A stretch of 64,000 nucleotides of DNA from Mucilaginibacter ginsenosidivorax (GCF_007971525.1 NZ_CP042437.1:3844001-3908000), one strand, 5' to 3'. Counted from the first letter of the stretch, positions 1-12,140 are shown. Notes: generated from the sequence alone by a model not told the origin. Program-made: numbers and translations.

Positions 1-1
1 T

Positions 2-721
2 CCGCAGGAAATAATTGACCGCGCCCAATACCATTGCGAAAACCGTGGTCCGGATTTGCCGCCATCCTATTATAATTTGGTTGAGCAGGTGGACGATAGA
101 GGCGTATTCTCCTTCTGCATGTGCCCAGGCGGTATTATTGCTCCCTGTGCAACCGCCGAAAACGAAATTGTGGTAAACGGCTGGAGCCCGTCAAAACGGA
201 ATAACCCATTTGCAAATTCAGGCACGGTAGTACAAATTAATATGGAAGATGTGGCCGGCGATGACGGCGATCCATTCAAGATGCTCAACTTTCAGCATGA
301 GGTGGAGCGCGCCGCTTTTAAAGCTGGCGGCGGCAGCCTGGTTGCGCCGGGCCAGCGTATGGTCGATTTTGTGGAAGGGCGTTTGTCAAATGATCTGCCC
401 GTAAACTCCTACCTGCCGGGCACAAAGAGTACCGAACTTAAGGAGGTGTTGCCCGGTTGGATTCATAAACGTTTGCAGAAGGCCTTGCCCGCTTTCGGCC
501 GGAAGATGAAGGGCTATTATACCAACGAGGCGATTTTGGTGGGGGTAGAATCGCGCACATCATCGCCGGTAAAAATTCCCAGGGATAAAGAAACTTTGCA
601 GCACCCACAAGTTAAAGGATTATTTCCGTGTGGCGAAGGGGCTGGTTATGCCGGTGGCATTATTTCTGCTGCTATTGATGGTGTTAACTGCGCGCTGGCC
701 GCTTTAAAAATATTAGCATGA
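2..721 (+). CDS. FAD-dependent dehydrogenase, C-terminal part (gene runs in from the left)
   Basis: The frame is open from base 2, so the gene begins before the window; the last 239 codons are here. The visible part matches the C-terminal half of large NAD(P)/FAD-dependent dehydrogenases of the COG2509 type. The best marker is the closing FAD-binding segment FPCGEGAGYAGGI, followed by an Ala-rich helix that ends the protein. An internal segment, ESRTSSPVKIPRD, is also typical of this family. The substrate is not known for most members. The stop overlaps the start of the next gene (ATGA at 718-721), so the two are translationally coupled. Family assignment is good; a physiological role cannot be given. 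Confidence 0.8.
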   Translation, partial: PQEIIDRAQYHCENRGPDLPPSYYNLVEQVDDRGVFSFCMCPGGIIAPCATAENEIVVNGWSPSKRNNPFANSGTVVQINMEDVAGDDGDPFKMLNFQHEVERAAFKAGGGSLVAPGQRMVDFVEGRLSNDLPVNSYLPGTKSTELKEVLPGWIHKRLQKALPAFGRKMKGYYTNEAILVGVESRTSSPVKIPRDKETLQHPQVKGLFPCGEGAGYAGGIISAAIDGVNCALAALKILA

Positions 722-1203
722 CAATTTCCGAAAAATTGAGTACCGAATTGCAGAAGATACTATCGGGCGATGCCTGGTATGGTTCGCCTGTTTATGATAT
801 AGTAGAAAGTATCAGCTTTGAGGCTGCATACGAAAAGCCGCCCGGCTCTGTCCATAATATAGCCGAAATTGTTTTACACATGATAGCCTGGACAGAGGAG
901 GTGATGGACAGGATGAATGGCCTTACCGCCGGCATCCCCACCAGTGGCGACTGGCCCGAAACCGGCGCGCCCGACGAACAAAAATGGCAAAACTATGTTG
1001 ATGATTTAAAGCTGGTGAACGTAAATTTGATTGGTGTTATCCAGAACTTCCCGCAGGAACAATGGGGTGAGCCAATAAAAGACGAACGGAACCGCGAGAT
1101 GGGAACAGGTGTGAGCTATGAAGAATTGATTAACGGACTTATCCAGCATCATATTTACCACTCCGGCCAGATTGCTTTATTAAACAGGATAATCAATGGC
1201 TGA
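718..1203 (+). CDS. DinB-like (YfiT/DinB superfamily) putative metal-dependent hydrolase
   Basis: A 161-residue four-helix-bundle protein of the DinB/DUF664 superfamily. The three histidines that normally bind the metal are visible: H54 in the helix VLHMIAWTEE and H144/H148 in HHIYHSGQ near the C-terminus. Length is usual for the family. Bacteroidota carry many DinB paralogues, some of them thiol (bacillithiol-type) transferases; which activity applies here cannot be told. It starts inside the stop of the upstream flavoprotein gene (ATGA) and its end overlaps the next gene by 8 bases, so the three form a tight operon. Confidence 0.85.
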   Translation: MTISEKLSTELQKILSGDAWYGSPVYDIVESISFEAAYEKPPGSVHNIAEIVLHMIAWTEEVMDRMNGLTAGIPTSGDWPETGAPDEQKWQNYVDDLKLVNVNLIGVIQNFPQEQWGEPIKDERNREMGTGVSYEELINGLIQHHIYHSGQIALLNRIING

Positions 1204-1561
1204 TAAAAAGACACTCATATTAGGAGCAACGCCCGATACCGGCCGGTACGCAAATCTTGCAGCCAACAGGTTGGTTGGTCATGGGCATAGCATAGTTAAT
1301 GTAGGCATAAAAACAGGCGAGGTTGCCGGTGTGCCTATCGAGAAGCCCGAAACCATTCATAATGATATAGATACCGTTACTTTGTATGTTGGCCCTCAAA
1401 ACCAGCCACCACTGTACGATTATATTTTGAATACACACCCCAAACGTATTATATTTAATCCCGGTACCGAAAATTCTGAACTCAGGCGCATGGCCAACGA
1501 AAAAGGAATTGAAACAGAGTATGCATGTACACTGGTGTTATTATCCATAGGGCAATATTAA
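1196..1561 (+). CDS. CoA-binding domain protein (YccU/COG1832-like)
   Basis: A 121-residue single-domain Rossmann-fold protein of the CoA_binding_2 family. It shows the N-terminal nucleotide-binding turn LILGATPDTGRYANLA (about residues 6-21) and the later FNPGTENSELRRMA segment near residue 90, both family hallmarks. Such proteins resemble the CoA-binding domain of succinyl-CoA synthetase but stand alone; no reaction is established. It overlaps the DinB-like gene by 8 bases and is the last gene of the operon entering from the left. Confidence 0.85.
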   Translation: MADKKTLILGATPDTGRYANLAANRLVGHGHSIVNVGIKTGEVAGVPIEKPETIHNDIDTVTLYVGPQNQPPLYDYILNTHPKRIIFNPGTENSELRRMANEKGIETEYACTLVLLSIGQY

Positions 1562-1634
1562 AGGCCCCTAACTCCTAAATGGGGATTTGGAGTTTTGAAG
1601 TTTGGTTCTCCTACATTATCTTGGCTATATAGGC

Positions 1635-2210
1635 ATGAAATACCTTTACCTTTTATTCTGTTTATTCATATTATCTTGCGGTCATCCAAAACGTCATTAT
1701 ACTTTATCAGAATTAAGACATCGTCGTGATTGGATTGAGGAGTACTCGCTCAAGCATAAAAACGCGATGGTTGTTTTTGCTAAGGTTCCGGGGAAAACTC
1801 AATTGATAAAAGTAGTTAACGATAAATGGCCTGATGAAACAGAATATGCTTACAATGTTTTAAAGGATAGTTCAAATAACGTTATTCTGATTTACTCATC
1901 GCCAGTTAGTGAGAGTGGGGATTGGAATGTAGAACACAATCATTATTTTGATCCGGAAGGAAACACTTTTTTATTTGAAAGGCATGCAAGTGCTTTTAAT
2001 GATTGCTTGGCTAATGATGAAGTAGCTTATGAAACCGTAAAAAAGTATTTTGATAGCGACTTTAACCTCTTGGAAAAAACGGATAATTTGGTTGATAAAA
2101 AGGGTAAGCATCTTAATAAAAGCGAGTGTTCGATAGATTTTGCTATCCAAGATGCCACCATTTATCCGAATGCTGAAAGTTGCATGAGAGCTCACAATAT
2201 TATTTTCTAA
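1635..2210 (+). CDS. small putative lipoprotein, function unknown
   Basis: The frame is open from 1602, but the ATG at 1635 is preferred because it places a lipoprotein signal peptide at the N-terminus: MKYLYLLFCLFILSCG, with the lipobox cysteine at residue 15. The mature part (about 175 residues) is soluble, rich in aromatic and charged residues, and I recognise no family. It has four cysteines in its last 60 residues at most, no transmembrane segment and no repeats. Base composition is clearly more AT-rich than the flanking genes, which may indicate a recent or fast-evolving gene. It stands alone between the DinB/CoA-binding operon and the convergent RsmF-like gene. Confidence 0.6.
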   Translation: MKYLYLLFCLFILSCGHPKRHYTLSELRHRRDWIEEYSLKHKNAMVVFAKVPGKTQLIKVVNDKWPDETEYAYNVLKDSSNNVILIYSSPVSESGDWNVEHNHYFDPEGNTFLFERHASAFNDCLANDEVAYETVKKYFDSDFNLLEKTDNLVDKKGKHLNKSECSIDFAIQDATIYPNAESCMRAHNIIF

Positions 2211-2227
2211 AATTGTAGCCCAATCAA

Positions 2228-2266
2228 AAAACTCCCCCTTCAGGGGGCCGGGGGGCTTGGGCTCGA
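2228..2266. repeat. G/C-rich hairpin repeat at the end of the RsmF-like gene
   Basis: A CCCCCTTCAGGGGG palindrome followed by a C/G-rich tail. It belongs to a class of hairpin repeats seen again at 42147-42266, 45155-45250 and 62612-62715 in this window. Here it supplies the last codons and stop of the minus-strand gene, giving the odd tail SSPSPPAP. Confidence 0.6.
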
Positions 2267-3625
2267 AAATATCCTGATCTCTTTAGGATAATAATTATTG
2301 ATCCTATTGGGCAATAGCTTAGCCCATCCTAAGGCTTGTCCCTCGTAGTTCATCAGGCTCCATCCCTTTTCGGTAGGGTTTAGGTCGATGTTATCCCGGC
2401 GCAGATACTGAATAGCCTGGTCGTAGGTAAGTTCTGTTTGTAAAACCGCGTCTTTATTAATAATAGTACTTAAAGCCAGCTCATGGTCGGGTATTAAATC
2501 TTTCCCCATTAACTTACCAACTCTCACCCCCGATTTTTTGAGGTAAAGGTGACGCTGTAAAATATTCAAACTTTCTTTATGCGCGCGGTTAATCGCCAGC
2601 CAATCTTCGTTCACTTTAAAATAATAGTAGTCGTCCGGTTTGTTAACGTATGCTTTCACCTGGTCAATTTCTTTACTGCTTATTTTTTGATGGATGTTGT
2701 TTTTAAAGGTGCCCAGTTCGCCGGTGTTGGTTTTCTTTTTAAGGCACGATGCAAATAGCCCCTCACCCTTAACCTTGCCCGGATAAAAGCGATATCCCCA
2801 GGCCTTTTTATCGGGTGATTGCGTTTCTACAATACCCCACTCCTTATATATAGGTATACGGATGCTTTCCAAATCAAATTCAAGGCAAAGCCAATCCAGT
2901 ATATCTTCGTTTTCCTGGTGCGAGTAGGAGCAGGTACTATATATAAGGTATCCATCTTCTTTTAAGGCCGGGAGTATATCGGCCAGAATCCGTTCCTGCC
3001 GCTGGTGGCACAATTCCACATTGGCTTCCGACCACTCGTTCATAGCCTGCGGATCTTTACGAAACATGCCCGAGCCCGAACATGGTGCATCAACCAGGAT
3101 AATATCGAAAAAGCTTTTTAGCCGGCCAATGTCTTTCGGATCATTATTGCTCACTATTACGTTTGCCTGGCCCCAACGGCTAAGGTTATCTGTTAATACA
3201 GGTACGCGTGTTTTAATAATTTCGTTAGCAACTAACAAATCCTCGGCATTAATGGCCGAGTTAAGGAGTGTGCTTTTGCCACCCGGAGCAGCGCAAAGGT
3301 CAAGTACTTTTATGGTGTCATCTATATTAGGGCGGATGTGTTTTAATATATGGTCGGTAAACATAGACGATGCCTCCTGTACATAATAGCACCCGGCATG
3401 AAAAAGCGGGTCGAAAGTGAAGGATGGACGGGTGTTTAAATAAAATCCATCGCTACACCAGGCCACCCGTTCATCTGTTTTTAATGATGGACGTTTAAAA
3501 GGATTAAGCCTTATAGAGGTAGGCGCATCAGTAATTTGATGTGCTTTGATAAAATTTTCCTGGTCAAATCCATTTTCTGCGCTTAAGGTTTGCAGGAAAT
3601 TATCGGGGAACTGTTGCTCATTCAT
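2240..3625 (-). CDS. rsmF: RsmF-like 16S/23S rRNA m5C methyltransferase (NOL1/NOP2/Sun family)
   Basis: A 461-residue SAM-dependent RNA m5C methyltransferase. Motif I appears as DLCAAPGGKSTLL, motif IV as DAPCSGSG, and motif VI as YSTCSYSHQEN. The two cysteines in PCSGSG and STCSYS are the catalytic pair expected for this family. After the Rossmann domain (about residues 80-300) comes a C-terminal PUA-like region of about 150 residues, as in RsmF/YebU. The protein would methylate cytosine in rRNA; the exact site cannot be read from the sequence. The last eight residues (SSPSPPAP) come from an intergenic hairpin repeat that has overrun the gene end. It is transcribed away from the rRNA operon next door. 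Confidence 0.88.
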   Translation of the reverse strand: MNEQQFPDNFLQTLSAENGFDQENFIKAHQITDAPTSIRLNPFKRPSLKTDERVAWCSDGFYLNTRPSFTFDPLFHAGCYYVQEASSMFTDHILKHIRPNIDDTIKVLDLCAAPGGKSTLLNSAINAEDLLVANEIIKTRVPVLTDNLSRWGQANVIVSNNDPKDIGRLKSFFDIILVDAPCSGSGMFRKDPQAMNEWSEANVELCHQRQERILADILPALKEDGYLIYSTCSYSHQENEDILDWLCLEFDLESIRIPIYKEWGIVETQSPDKKAWGYRFYPGKVKGEGLFASCLKKKTNTGELGTFKNNIHQKISSKEIDQVKAYVNKPDDYYYFKVNEDWLAINRAHKESLNILQRHLYLKKSGVRVGKLMGKDLIPDHELALSTIINKDAVLQTELTYDQAIQYLRRDNIDLNPTEKGWSLMNYEGQALGWAKLLPNRINNYYPKEIRIFSSPSPPAP

Positions 3626-3750
3626 ATACTTTGTAAATATACAAATTCGATATATGCTATTGTTTATAAGATATTGGGGCGCTGCCGGGGTGTATTTAAC
3701 GTTAGTTTACAGTTACTTGTGGAATTGTTTTAATTATTTGAAAATTTCTC

Positions 3751-3782
3751 TTGGTTGGTAAGGGGTTTTCTGTGTACATTTG
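3751..3782 (+). promoter_or_regulatory. possible third rRNA promoter (P0)
   Basis: TAcaTTTG at 3775-3782 is a perfect Bacteroidota -7 element. TTG triplets lie 17 and 21 bases upstream, neither at the ideal spacing, so this is the weakest of the three. Confidence 0.35.
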
Positions 3783-3859
3783 TGGCCGCTCAGTAAAAAG
3801 GGTGTTGTTTTTTGAAAAGTTAGCGAATAAAAAAAGATTTAAAAAAGTGAATTTTTCAC

Positions 3860-3890
3860 TTGGTGGATCAAATTAAAATTCGCACCTTTG
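3860..3890 (+). promoter_or_regulatory. rRNA operon promoter P1
   Basis: TTG at 3860-3862, a 20-base spacer, then CAccTTTG at 3883-3890 (one mismatch to TAnnTTTG). This fits the -33/-7 architecture of the Bacteroidota primary sigma factor. Transcription would start near 3897. Confidence 0.6.
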
Positions 3891-3973
3891 CAGCCCGCTA
3901 CGGAGGACGAAAGTCAGGAGGAAACGGGTTCAGAACTTAGAAATTTCGAAAGAAAAAAATAAAAAAATAAGTT

Positions 3974-4003
3974 TTGGAAAAGTAAAAAAGGTTTCTACCT
4001 TTG
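3974..4003 (+). promoter_or_regulatory. rRNA operon promoter P2
   Basis: TTG at 3974-3976, a 19-base spacer and a perfect TAccTTTG at 3996-4003. P1 and P2 share the same downstream word (ACCTTTGCAG), which points to duplicated promoter modules. Start expected near 4010, about 295 bases before mature 16S. Confidence 0.7.
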
Positions 4004-4142
4004 CAGACCCAAACGGAGGGTTGCTTTACGAAGCAAAAAAAGTTAAAAAGCCGGAGCGATTCCGGTAATGAAAATGACAAATTAGAAGGATTAACATCCT
4101 GAAGATTATATAGCGGATTCGGATGATGAAGCGGGAAAGTTC

Positions 4143-4177
4143 TTTTAAGAAATAGAAAATCATGTAGTGTAACAACC
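4143..4177 (+). other. left arm of the 16S pre-rRNA processing stem
   Basis: TTTTAAGAAATA and ATCATGTAG, separated by a 4-base bulge, are exact complements of the segment at 5854-5886 beyond 16S. Pairing would loop out the entire 16S, as needed for RNase III cleavage of the precursor. Confidence 0.7.
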
Positions 4178-4303
4178 GAAAGGGAGTCGAAAGATAAGCA
4201 GACGGGAGTTATGATAACAAACAAGTTAGATACTGTATAAAGATATAATAAATATACAGATTCTATTATTAATAATAGGGTCAGAGAACAAACGAGACAT
4301 TTT

Positions 4304-5827
<1,524 letters not shown>

Positions 5828-6169
5828 GGAGCAGTATCAATACATTAGTTATTGTAACAAGTTACCTACATGATTATTTCTTAAAATTGGTTGATTGAGT
5901 TTGATTAGTTGATTAAGTTGAATAGGTTATATGCTATATATAATACAAACAACAAATCAGTAAATCACTAATTCAGTCATTCAATAATTAAACACAAAAA
6001 GGAAACCCAAAAGATGAAGCCATCTATGTGGAGCGAAGCCGAAAGGTGAGCGAGGACAGAGTTGGCAGTTCACAGTGGGCAGTAAAGAGCAGTTAGCAGT
6101 TGGCAACAAGAGCTAACTACAAAGCAGTAGGAACTGCAAACTGCAAACTAAAAACTGCAAACTAAAAAT
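5828..6169 (+). other. 16S to tRNA-Ile spacer, built of degenerate word repeats
   Basis: No gene. The right arm of the 16S processing stem is at 5854-5886. The rest is a patchwork of slightly varied words: TTGATTGAG/TTGATTAG (5889-5920), AATCAGTAAATCACTAATTCAG (5955-5985), GGCAGTT/GCAGTTAGC (6060-6110) and ACTGCAAACT (6133-6165). Such word-like repeats recur in other spacers of this window. Confidence 0.55.
5854..5886 (+). other. right arm of the 16S pre-rRNA processing stem
   Basis: Reverse complement of 4143-4177: 12 perfect pairs, a bulge, 9 more perfect pairs, then weaker pairing. See the left arm. Confidence 0.7.
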
Positions 6170-6244
6170 AGTCCTGTAGCTCAGTTTGGTTAGAGCACTA
6201 CACTGATAATGTAGGGGTCAGCAGTTCAAATCTGCTCGGGACTA
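6170..6244 (+). tRNA. tRNA-Ile (anticodon GAT)
   Basis: A 75-base cloverleaf. Acceptor AGTCCTG pairs with CGGGACT; anticodon stem CTACA/TGTAG closes loop CTGATAA with anticodon GAT; T arm AGCAG-TTCAAAT-CTGCT. CCA is not encoded. It sits in the usual rRNA spacer position. Confidence 0.97.
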
Positions 6245-6332
6245 CAAGCAATTATTGAATTGTATAATTATGGAATTAATGAATAGAAGTATTCAATAAT
6301 TCAGACATTCAATAATTCAATCATTCATCTAA

Positions 6333-6406
6333 GGGGGATTAGCTCAGCTGGCTAGAGCACCTGCCTTGCACGCAGGGGGTCAACGGTTCGAATCCGTTAT
6401 TCTCCA
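6333..6406 (+). tRNA. tRNA-Ala (anticodon TGC)
   Basis: A 74-base cloverleaf. Acceptor GGGGGAT pairs with ATTCTCC (two G-U pairs); anticodon stem CCTGC/GCAGG closes loop CTTGCAC with anticodon TGC; T arm AACGG-TTCGAAT-CCGTT. CCA is not encoded. Ile-Ala order is the common one for rRNA spacers. Confidence 0.97.
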
Positions 6407-6496
6407 CGATGCGAAAAGAAGCAAGAGAAAAGAAACAAGAGAAAAGACATAGGTCTTGATTCTTGATTCTAATATCTTGACTCTATTACGCAAAAC

Positions 6497-6509
6497 GTTC
6501 TTTGACATA
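6497..6509 (+). promoter_or_regulatory. boxA-like antitermination site
   Basis: GTTCTTTGACATA resembles the boxA core (TGCTCTTTAACA in E. coli) and lies where antitermination signals sit before 23S. Assigned by resemblance and position only. Confidence 0.4.
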
Positions 6510-6545
6510 TTGGAAGAAGTAATAAAAAAGAGAAGACAACAGTAT
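6504..6545 (+). other. left arm of the 23S pre-rRNA processing stem
   Basis: GACATATT, GAAGAAGTAA, AGAGAA and ACAACA blocks match, in the same order, the reverse complement of 9628-9670 after 23S, with small bulges. This gives a stalk of roughly 35 pairs enclosing 23S. Confidence 0.7.
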
Positions 6546-6683
6546 AGAGACGGTTGTTGGCTTTAAAGGATTACGAGGACAAAGGTAAAGAGGTAGCAAT
6601 ACCAATGAACTAATGAACGAGTGAACCGATGAACGGCAACCATATCAAAAAGCATACATACCGGGCAAAAGGCGGTATAGTAG

Positions 6684-9562
<2,879 letters not shown>

Positions 9563-9627
9563 TAGCAGGTAATAATAGGTTATACGTAAAACGTTTGACG
9601 TGGTACGTATAACCGAACAATACAATA

Positions 9628-9670
9628 TTGTTGTTTTCTCTGATTTACTTACTTCTTTCAATAATATGTC
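9628..9670 (+). other. right arm of the 23S pre-rRNA processing stem
   Basis: Complements 6504-6545 block by block. Beyond it the 23S-5S spacer carries TATGAGATA-type words and two copies of a 14-base CTCAATACTCAAAT unit (from 9721). Confidence 0.7.
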
Positions 9671-9758
9671 ATAGATATGAGATATTAGATGTGAGATATG
9701 AGATAAAGACGCAAGTCAATCTCAATACTCAAATCTCAATACTCAAATCTAAAAGAAA

Positions 9759-9872
9759 TTCAGGTGCCTATATCGGCGGTGTCTACCTCTTCCCATTCCG
9801 AACAGAGAAGTCAAGCCCGCCAGAGCCGATGGTACTGCGGTAAAACGTGGGAGAGTAGGTCGGTGCCAAATC
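9759..9872 (+). rRNA. rrf: 5S ribosomal RNA
   Basis: About 110 bases. The conserved core CCCATTCCGAACAGAGAAG (from 9792) and the GTGGGAGAGTAGGTCG 3' region identify it. GGTGCC near both ends pairs to close helix I. The exact ends are uncertain by several bases. Confidence 0.92.
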
Positions 9873-9879
9873 TTAAATC

Positions 9880-9912
9880 AAGCCCTTGCTGGAAACAGTC
9901 AAGGGCTTTTTT
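9880..9912 (+). terminator. rRNA operon terminator
   Basis: Perfect 9-bp stem AAGCCCTTG/CAAGGGCTT with an 11-base loop, followed by a T run to 9912. It starts 8 bases after 5S. Confidence 0.85.
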
Positions 9913-10244
9913 GCGTCCTGTTGGTTCATTGGTTCACTCGTTCATTAGTTCATTGGTGTTCGGTTGTTTAGCTTCCTGAAAGTGGAGTGGAAAATTTGAA
10001 TCCTCCATACGCGAGTATAACCATGCTATAGTCCATCGATTTTCAAAATAACATAGCTCAATTTACTATACCTGCCGACGCCTTATCAACCACCGTTGGC
10101 TTACCCTTGCGTGTCGTTAAAGATGCCGGTCGTTTACCTTCCTGGTACCTAAGTTTGTGTTCCTGCTTTTTTGGCAGGCCTTAGGTGAAAAATCCATCGG
10201 AAAAACTAACGATAACTCCAAGCCTCTTTTGCTAACCGCATGAA

Positions 10245-10284
10245 TTATTTTATATTTTCAATAATTATTGAAAATATAAAATAA
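10245..10284. promoter_or_regulatory. perfect 40-nt palindrome, probable operator
   Basis: TTATTTTATATTTTCAATAA (10245-10264) is followed directly by its exact reverse complement (10265-10284), with no mismatch and no spacer. Its right half contains the TTG (10268-10270) that would act as the -33 element of the downstream promoter. A dimeric repressor bound here would block that promoter. The regulator is not in the window. Confidence 0.6.
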
Positions 10285-10296
10285 ACTATATCTTTG
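10268..10296 (+). promoter_or_regulatory. promoter of the DCC/TIGR01777 operon
   Basis: TTG at 10268-10270, an 18-base spacer and a perfect TAtcTTTG at 10289-10296. Transcription would begin near 10303, which rules out the GTG at 10296 as start codon and supports the ATG at 10329. Confidence 0.6.
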
Positions 10297-10328
10297 TGTC
10301 GTCAACAGGAAAAATAAAACCCTCAACA

Positions 10329-11147
10329 ATGAAAACGCTTAATAATCACATGATCCTTTTCGATGCCGAATGCCCCATGTGCAGTGTTTATACCAAAGCC
10401 TTTGTAAAAACCGGCATGCTTGATGATGGAGGCCGGGCTGCTTACCAAACCATGCCCCAAAACGCCTGCCCGGTTTATGACAGGCAGCGCGCCGTTAACG
10501 AAATTGCCCTCATCAACCTTAAAAGCGGCGAGGTTACCTATGGTATCAAAAGCCTGTTTAAAATACTGGGCAACGCCTGGCCCATATTTACCCCTTTGTT
10601 TGCTTTTAAACCTTTTGTTTGGCTCATGAGCAAGGTTTATGCTTTTATCTCCTACAACCGGCGGGTTATTATTCCGCCTGTTCATGAGGACGCGGATTTT
10701 GCTTACAAACCTTCTTTTAAACTACATTACCGGATTGCCTATCTGCTATTTACCTGGTTTTGTACCGCGTTTATATTAACCCGCTACGCACATTTACTGG
10801 TGGGCATGGTACCGCCCGGCAATGCTTACCGCGAATACCTGATTTGCGGCGGCCAGGTATTTGTGCAGGCTGCAGTGATTAGCACCTTTGCCAAAGGCAA
10901 GCTTTGGACTTACCTGGGCAACCTCATGACCATATCTTTTGCAGGCAGTTTGCTGTTGCTTATCCCCCTTGCTGTTAACCATTGGTTTCATCCCGGGCCA
11001 TTAATGTATACCCTGTTTTTTGTGTGCGTGGCCGGGCTGATGTTTTTAGAGCATATCCGACGTACAAAGCTGCTGCAATTGGGCTGGGTAATGACCATCA
11101 GTTGGGTAACTTACCGTATTGTTTTATTGATCCTTATCCTAAACTGA
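10329..11147 (+). CDS. DCC-family (DUF393-like) membrane protein
   Basis: A 272-residue protein. The first 100 residues form a thioredoxin-like DCC domain with the motif FDAECPMC (C15-P-M-C18), the counterpart of the DGxCxxC motif of thiol-disulfide oxidoreductase DCC proteins. The rest has about five membrane helices (from about residue 135 to the C-terminus). A frame upstream is open to a GTG at 10296, but that lies inside the -7 promoter element, so the ATG is used. The next gene starts 4 bases after the stop, so the two are co-transcribed. The redox role is inferred from the CxxC; the substrate is unknown. Confidence 0.75.
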   Translation: MKTLNNHMILFDAECPMCSVYTKAFVKTGMLDDGGRAAYQTMPQNACPVYDRQRAVNEIALINLKSGEVTYGIKSLFKILGNAWPIFTPLFAFKPFVWLMSKVYAFISYNRRVIIPPVHEDADFAYKPSFKLHYRIAYLLFTWFCTAFILTRYAHLLVGMVPPGNAYREYLICGGQVFVQAAVISTFAKGKLWTYLGNLMTISFAGSLLLLIPLAVNHWFHPGPLMYTLFFVCVAGLMFLEHIRRTKLLQLGWVMTISWVTYRIVLLILILN

Positions 11148-11151
11148 TATC

Positions 11152-12081
11152 ATGAAAGCGTACAAAAAAATAGTGCTCGCCGGTGGCAATGGCTACCTGG
11201 GTACTGTGCTGGCCAAATATTATAAAGATTTGGCCGATGAGGTCATTATCCTGGCCCGAAAACAAGCCCCTGCTACCGGCAACATCCGTACGGTGGTTTG
11301 GGATGGCAAAACAGAAAGCGGCTGGACAGTGCAGCTCATTCACGCCGATATGCTTATTAACCTTTGCGGAAAAAACGTAAACTGCCGCTATACCAAAAAG
11401 AACAAGGCCGCAATTATCGCCTCACGTGTTACGCCTACCAAACTGTTGGGCGATGTGATCCATAAAATGGTTGATCCGCCAAAGCTGTGGATCAACATTA
11501 CCTCTGCCACTATTTACCGTCATGCTGAAGACCATCCGCAGGACGAAACTACCGGCGAAATTGGCTACGGTTTCAGCATCGACGTATGCAACATTTGGGA
11601 AAGCACTTTCTTTAAGTGCGAAACACCGCATACCCGTAAAGTAGCTTTGCGCCTGGGTATCGCGCTTGGCCGCAGCGGCAGTGTTTTTCCGCGCCTGCTC
11701 AACCTGGTAAAAATGGGAATAGGCGGCCGGCAAGGCGATGGGCAGCAATACATGGCCTGGGTGCATGAGCATGATGTTGCCCGCAGCACCCAATTTTTGC
11801 TTGATCAGCCCGAAACGGAAGGCGTTTACAACTGCGCTGCGCCTTATGCCGAAAAGAACGCCGATTTTATGCGACTCATCCGCAAAGCCTATGGTATGCC
11901 GGTAGGCCTGCCTGCACCGCAATGGCTGCTGGAGATTGGCGCCCTGGTTATCGGCACCGAACCGGAACTGATATTAAAAAGTCGCTGGGTAAAACCACGG
12001 CGCTTAATGGATGCCGGTTTTAAGTTTCAGTACGAAAAGGCGGAATATGCAATACACGATATTTTGAGTATAAGGGGGTAG
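11152..12081 (+). CDS. TIGR01777-family NAD(P)-dependent epimerase-like oxidoreductase
   Basis: A 309-residue extended SDR of the TIGR01777 (YfcH/SDR39U1-like) family with C-terminal DUF1731 region. The glycine-rich nucleotide motif is GGNGYLG (residues 9-15). The central ITSATIYRHAED segment and QYMAWVHEHDVA (about 200-211) are typical, as is the late LILKSRWVKPRRLMDAGFKF segment. The substrate is not known for the family. It follows the DCC protein by 4 bases; both may be controlled by the palindrome upstream of that gene. Confidence 0.85.
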   Translation: MKAYKKIVLAGGNGYLGTVLAKYYKDLADEVIILARKQAPATGNIRTVVWDGKTESGWTVQLIHADMLINLCGKNVNCRYTKKNKAAIIASRVTPTKLLGDVIHKMVDPPKLWINITSATIYRHAEDHPQDETTGEIGYGFSIDVCNIWESTFFKCETPHTRKVALRLGIALGRSGSVFPRLLNLVKMGIGGRQGDGQQYMAWVHEHDVARSTQFLLDQPETEGVYNCAAPYAEKNADFMRLIRKAYGMPVGLPAPQWLLEIGALVIGTEPELILKSRWVKPRRLMDAGFKFQYEKAEYAIHDILSIRG

Positions 12082-12140
12082 GGATCTTTCAATATTTGAT
12101 CCTTCCCGATGCCTGTGAGGACACAGATTGCGGAAATAGG

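Larger units (their letters stand above)
3626..4303 (+). other. rRNA operon promoter region and 16S leader
   Basis: There is no gene between the RsmF-like start and 16S. The stretch holds two or three tandem promoters (listed separately), a purine-rich leader, and the left arm of the 16S processing stem at 4143-4177. A second short pairing is possible between GATACTG at 4229-4235 and CAGTATC at 5832-5838 just past the 16S end. Confidence 0.6.
6407..6683 (+). other. tRNA-Ala to 23S spacer
   Basis: No gene. It holds a hairpin of CAAGAGAAAAGA and TCTTGATTCTTGATT words (6420-6482), a boxA-like GTTCTTTGACATA at 6497-6509, the left arm of the 23S processing stem, and at 6601-6627 a 27-base segment whose exact reverse complement lies at 9931-9957 beyond the operon terminator. 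Confidence 0.55.
9913..10328. other. post-rRNA intergenic region with several inverted repeats
   Basis: No gene. From left to right: a copy of the 27-base inverted repeat shared with 6601-6627 (9931-9957); a two-part hairpin at 10148-10185 (CCTAAG..CTTAGG enclosing CCTGC..GCAGG); a perfect 40-nt palindrome at 10245-10284; and the promoter of the next operon. A 40-codon minus-strand frame at about 10075-10190 has no start codon and is not called. Confidence 0.55.

Noticed and set aside
10075..10190. Minus-strand 40-codon frame with plausible codon use
   Set aside because: No start codon, and it overlaps a nested hairpin; no family recognised.
10296..10328. GTG at 10296 as start of the DCC protein
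   Set aside because: It is the last base of a perfect -7 promoter element, so it would precede the transcription start; the ATG at 10329 gives a normal DCC N-terminus.
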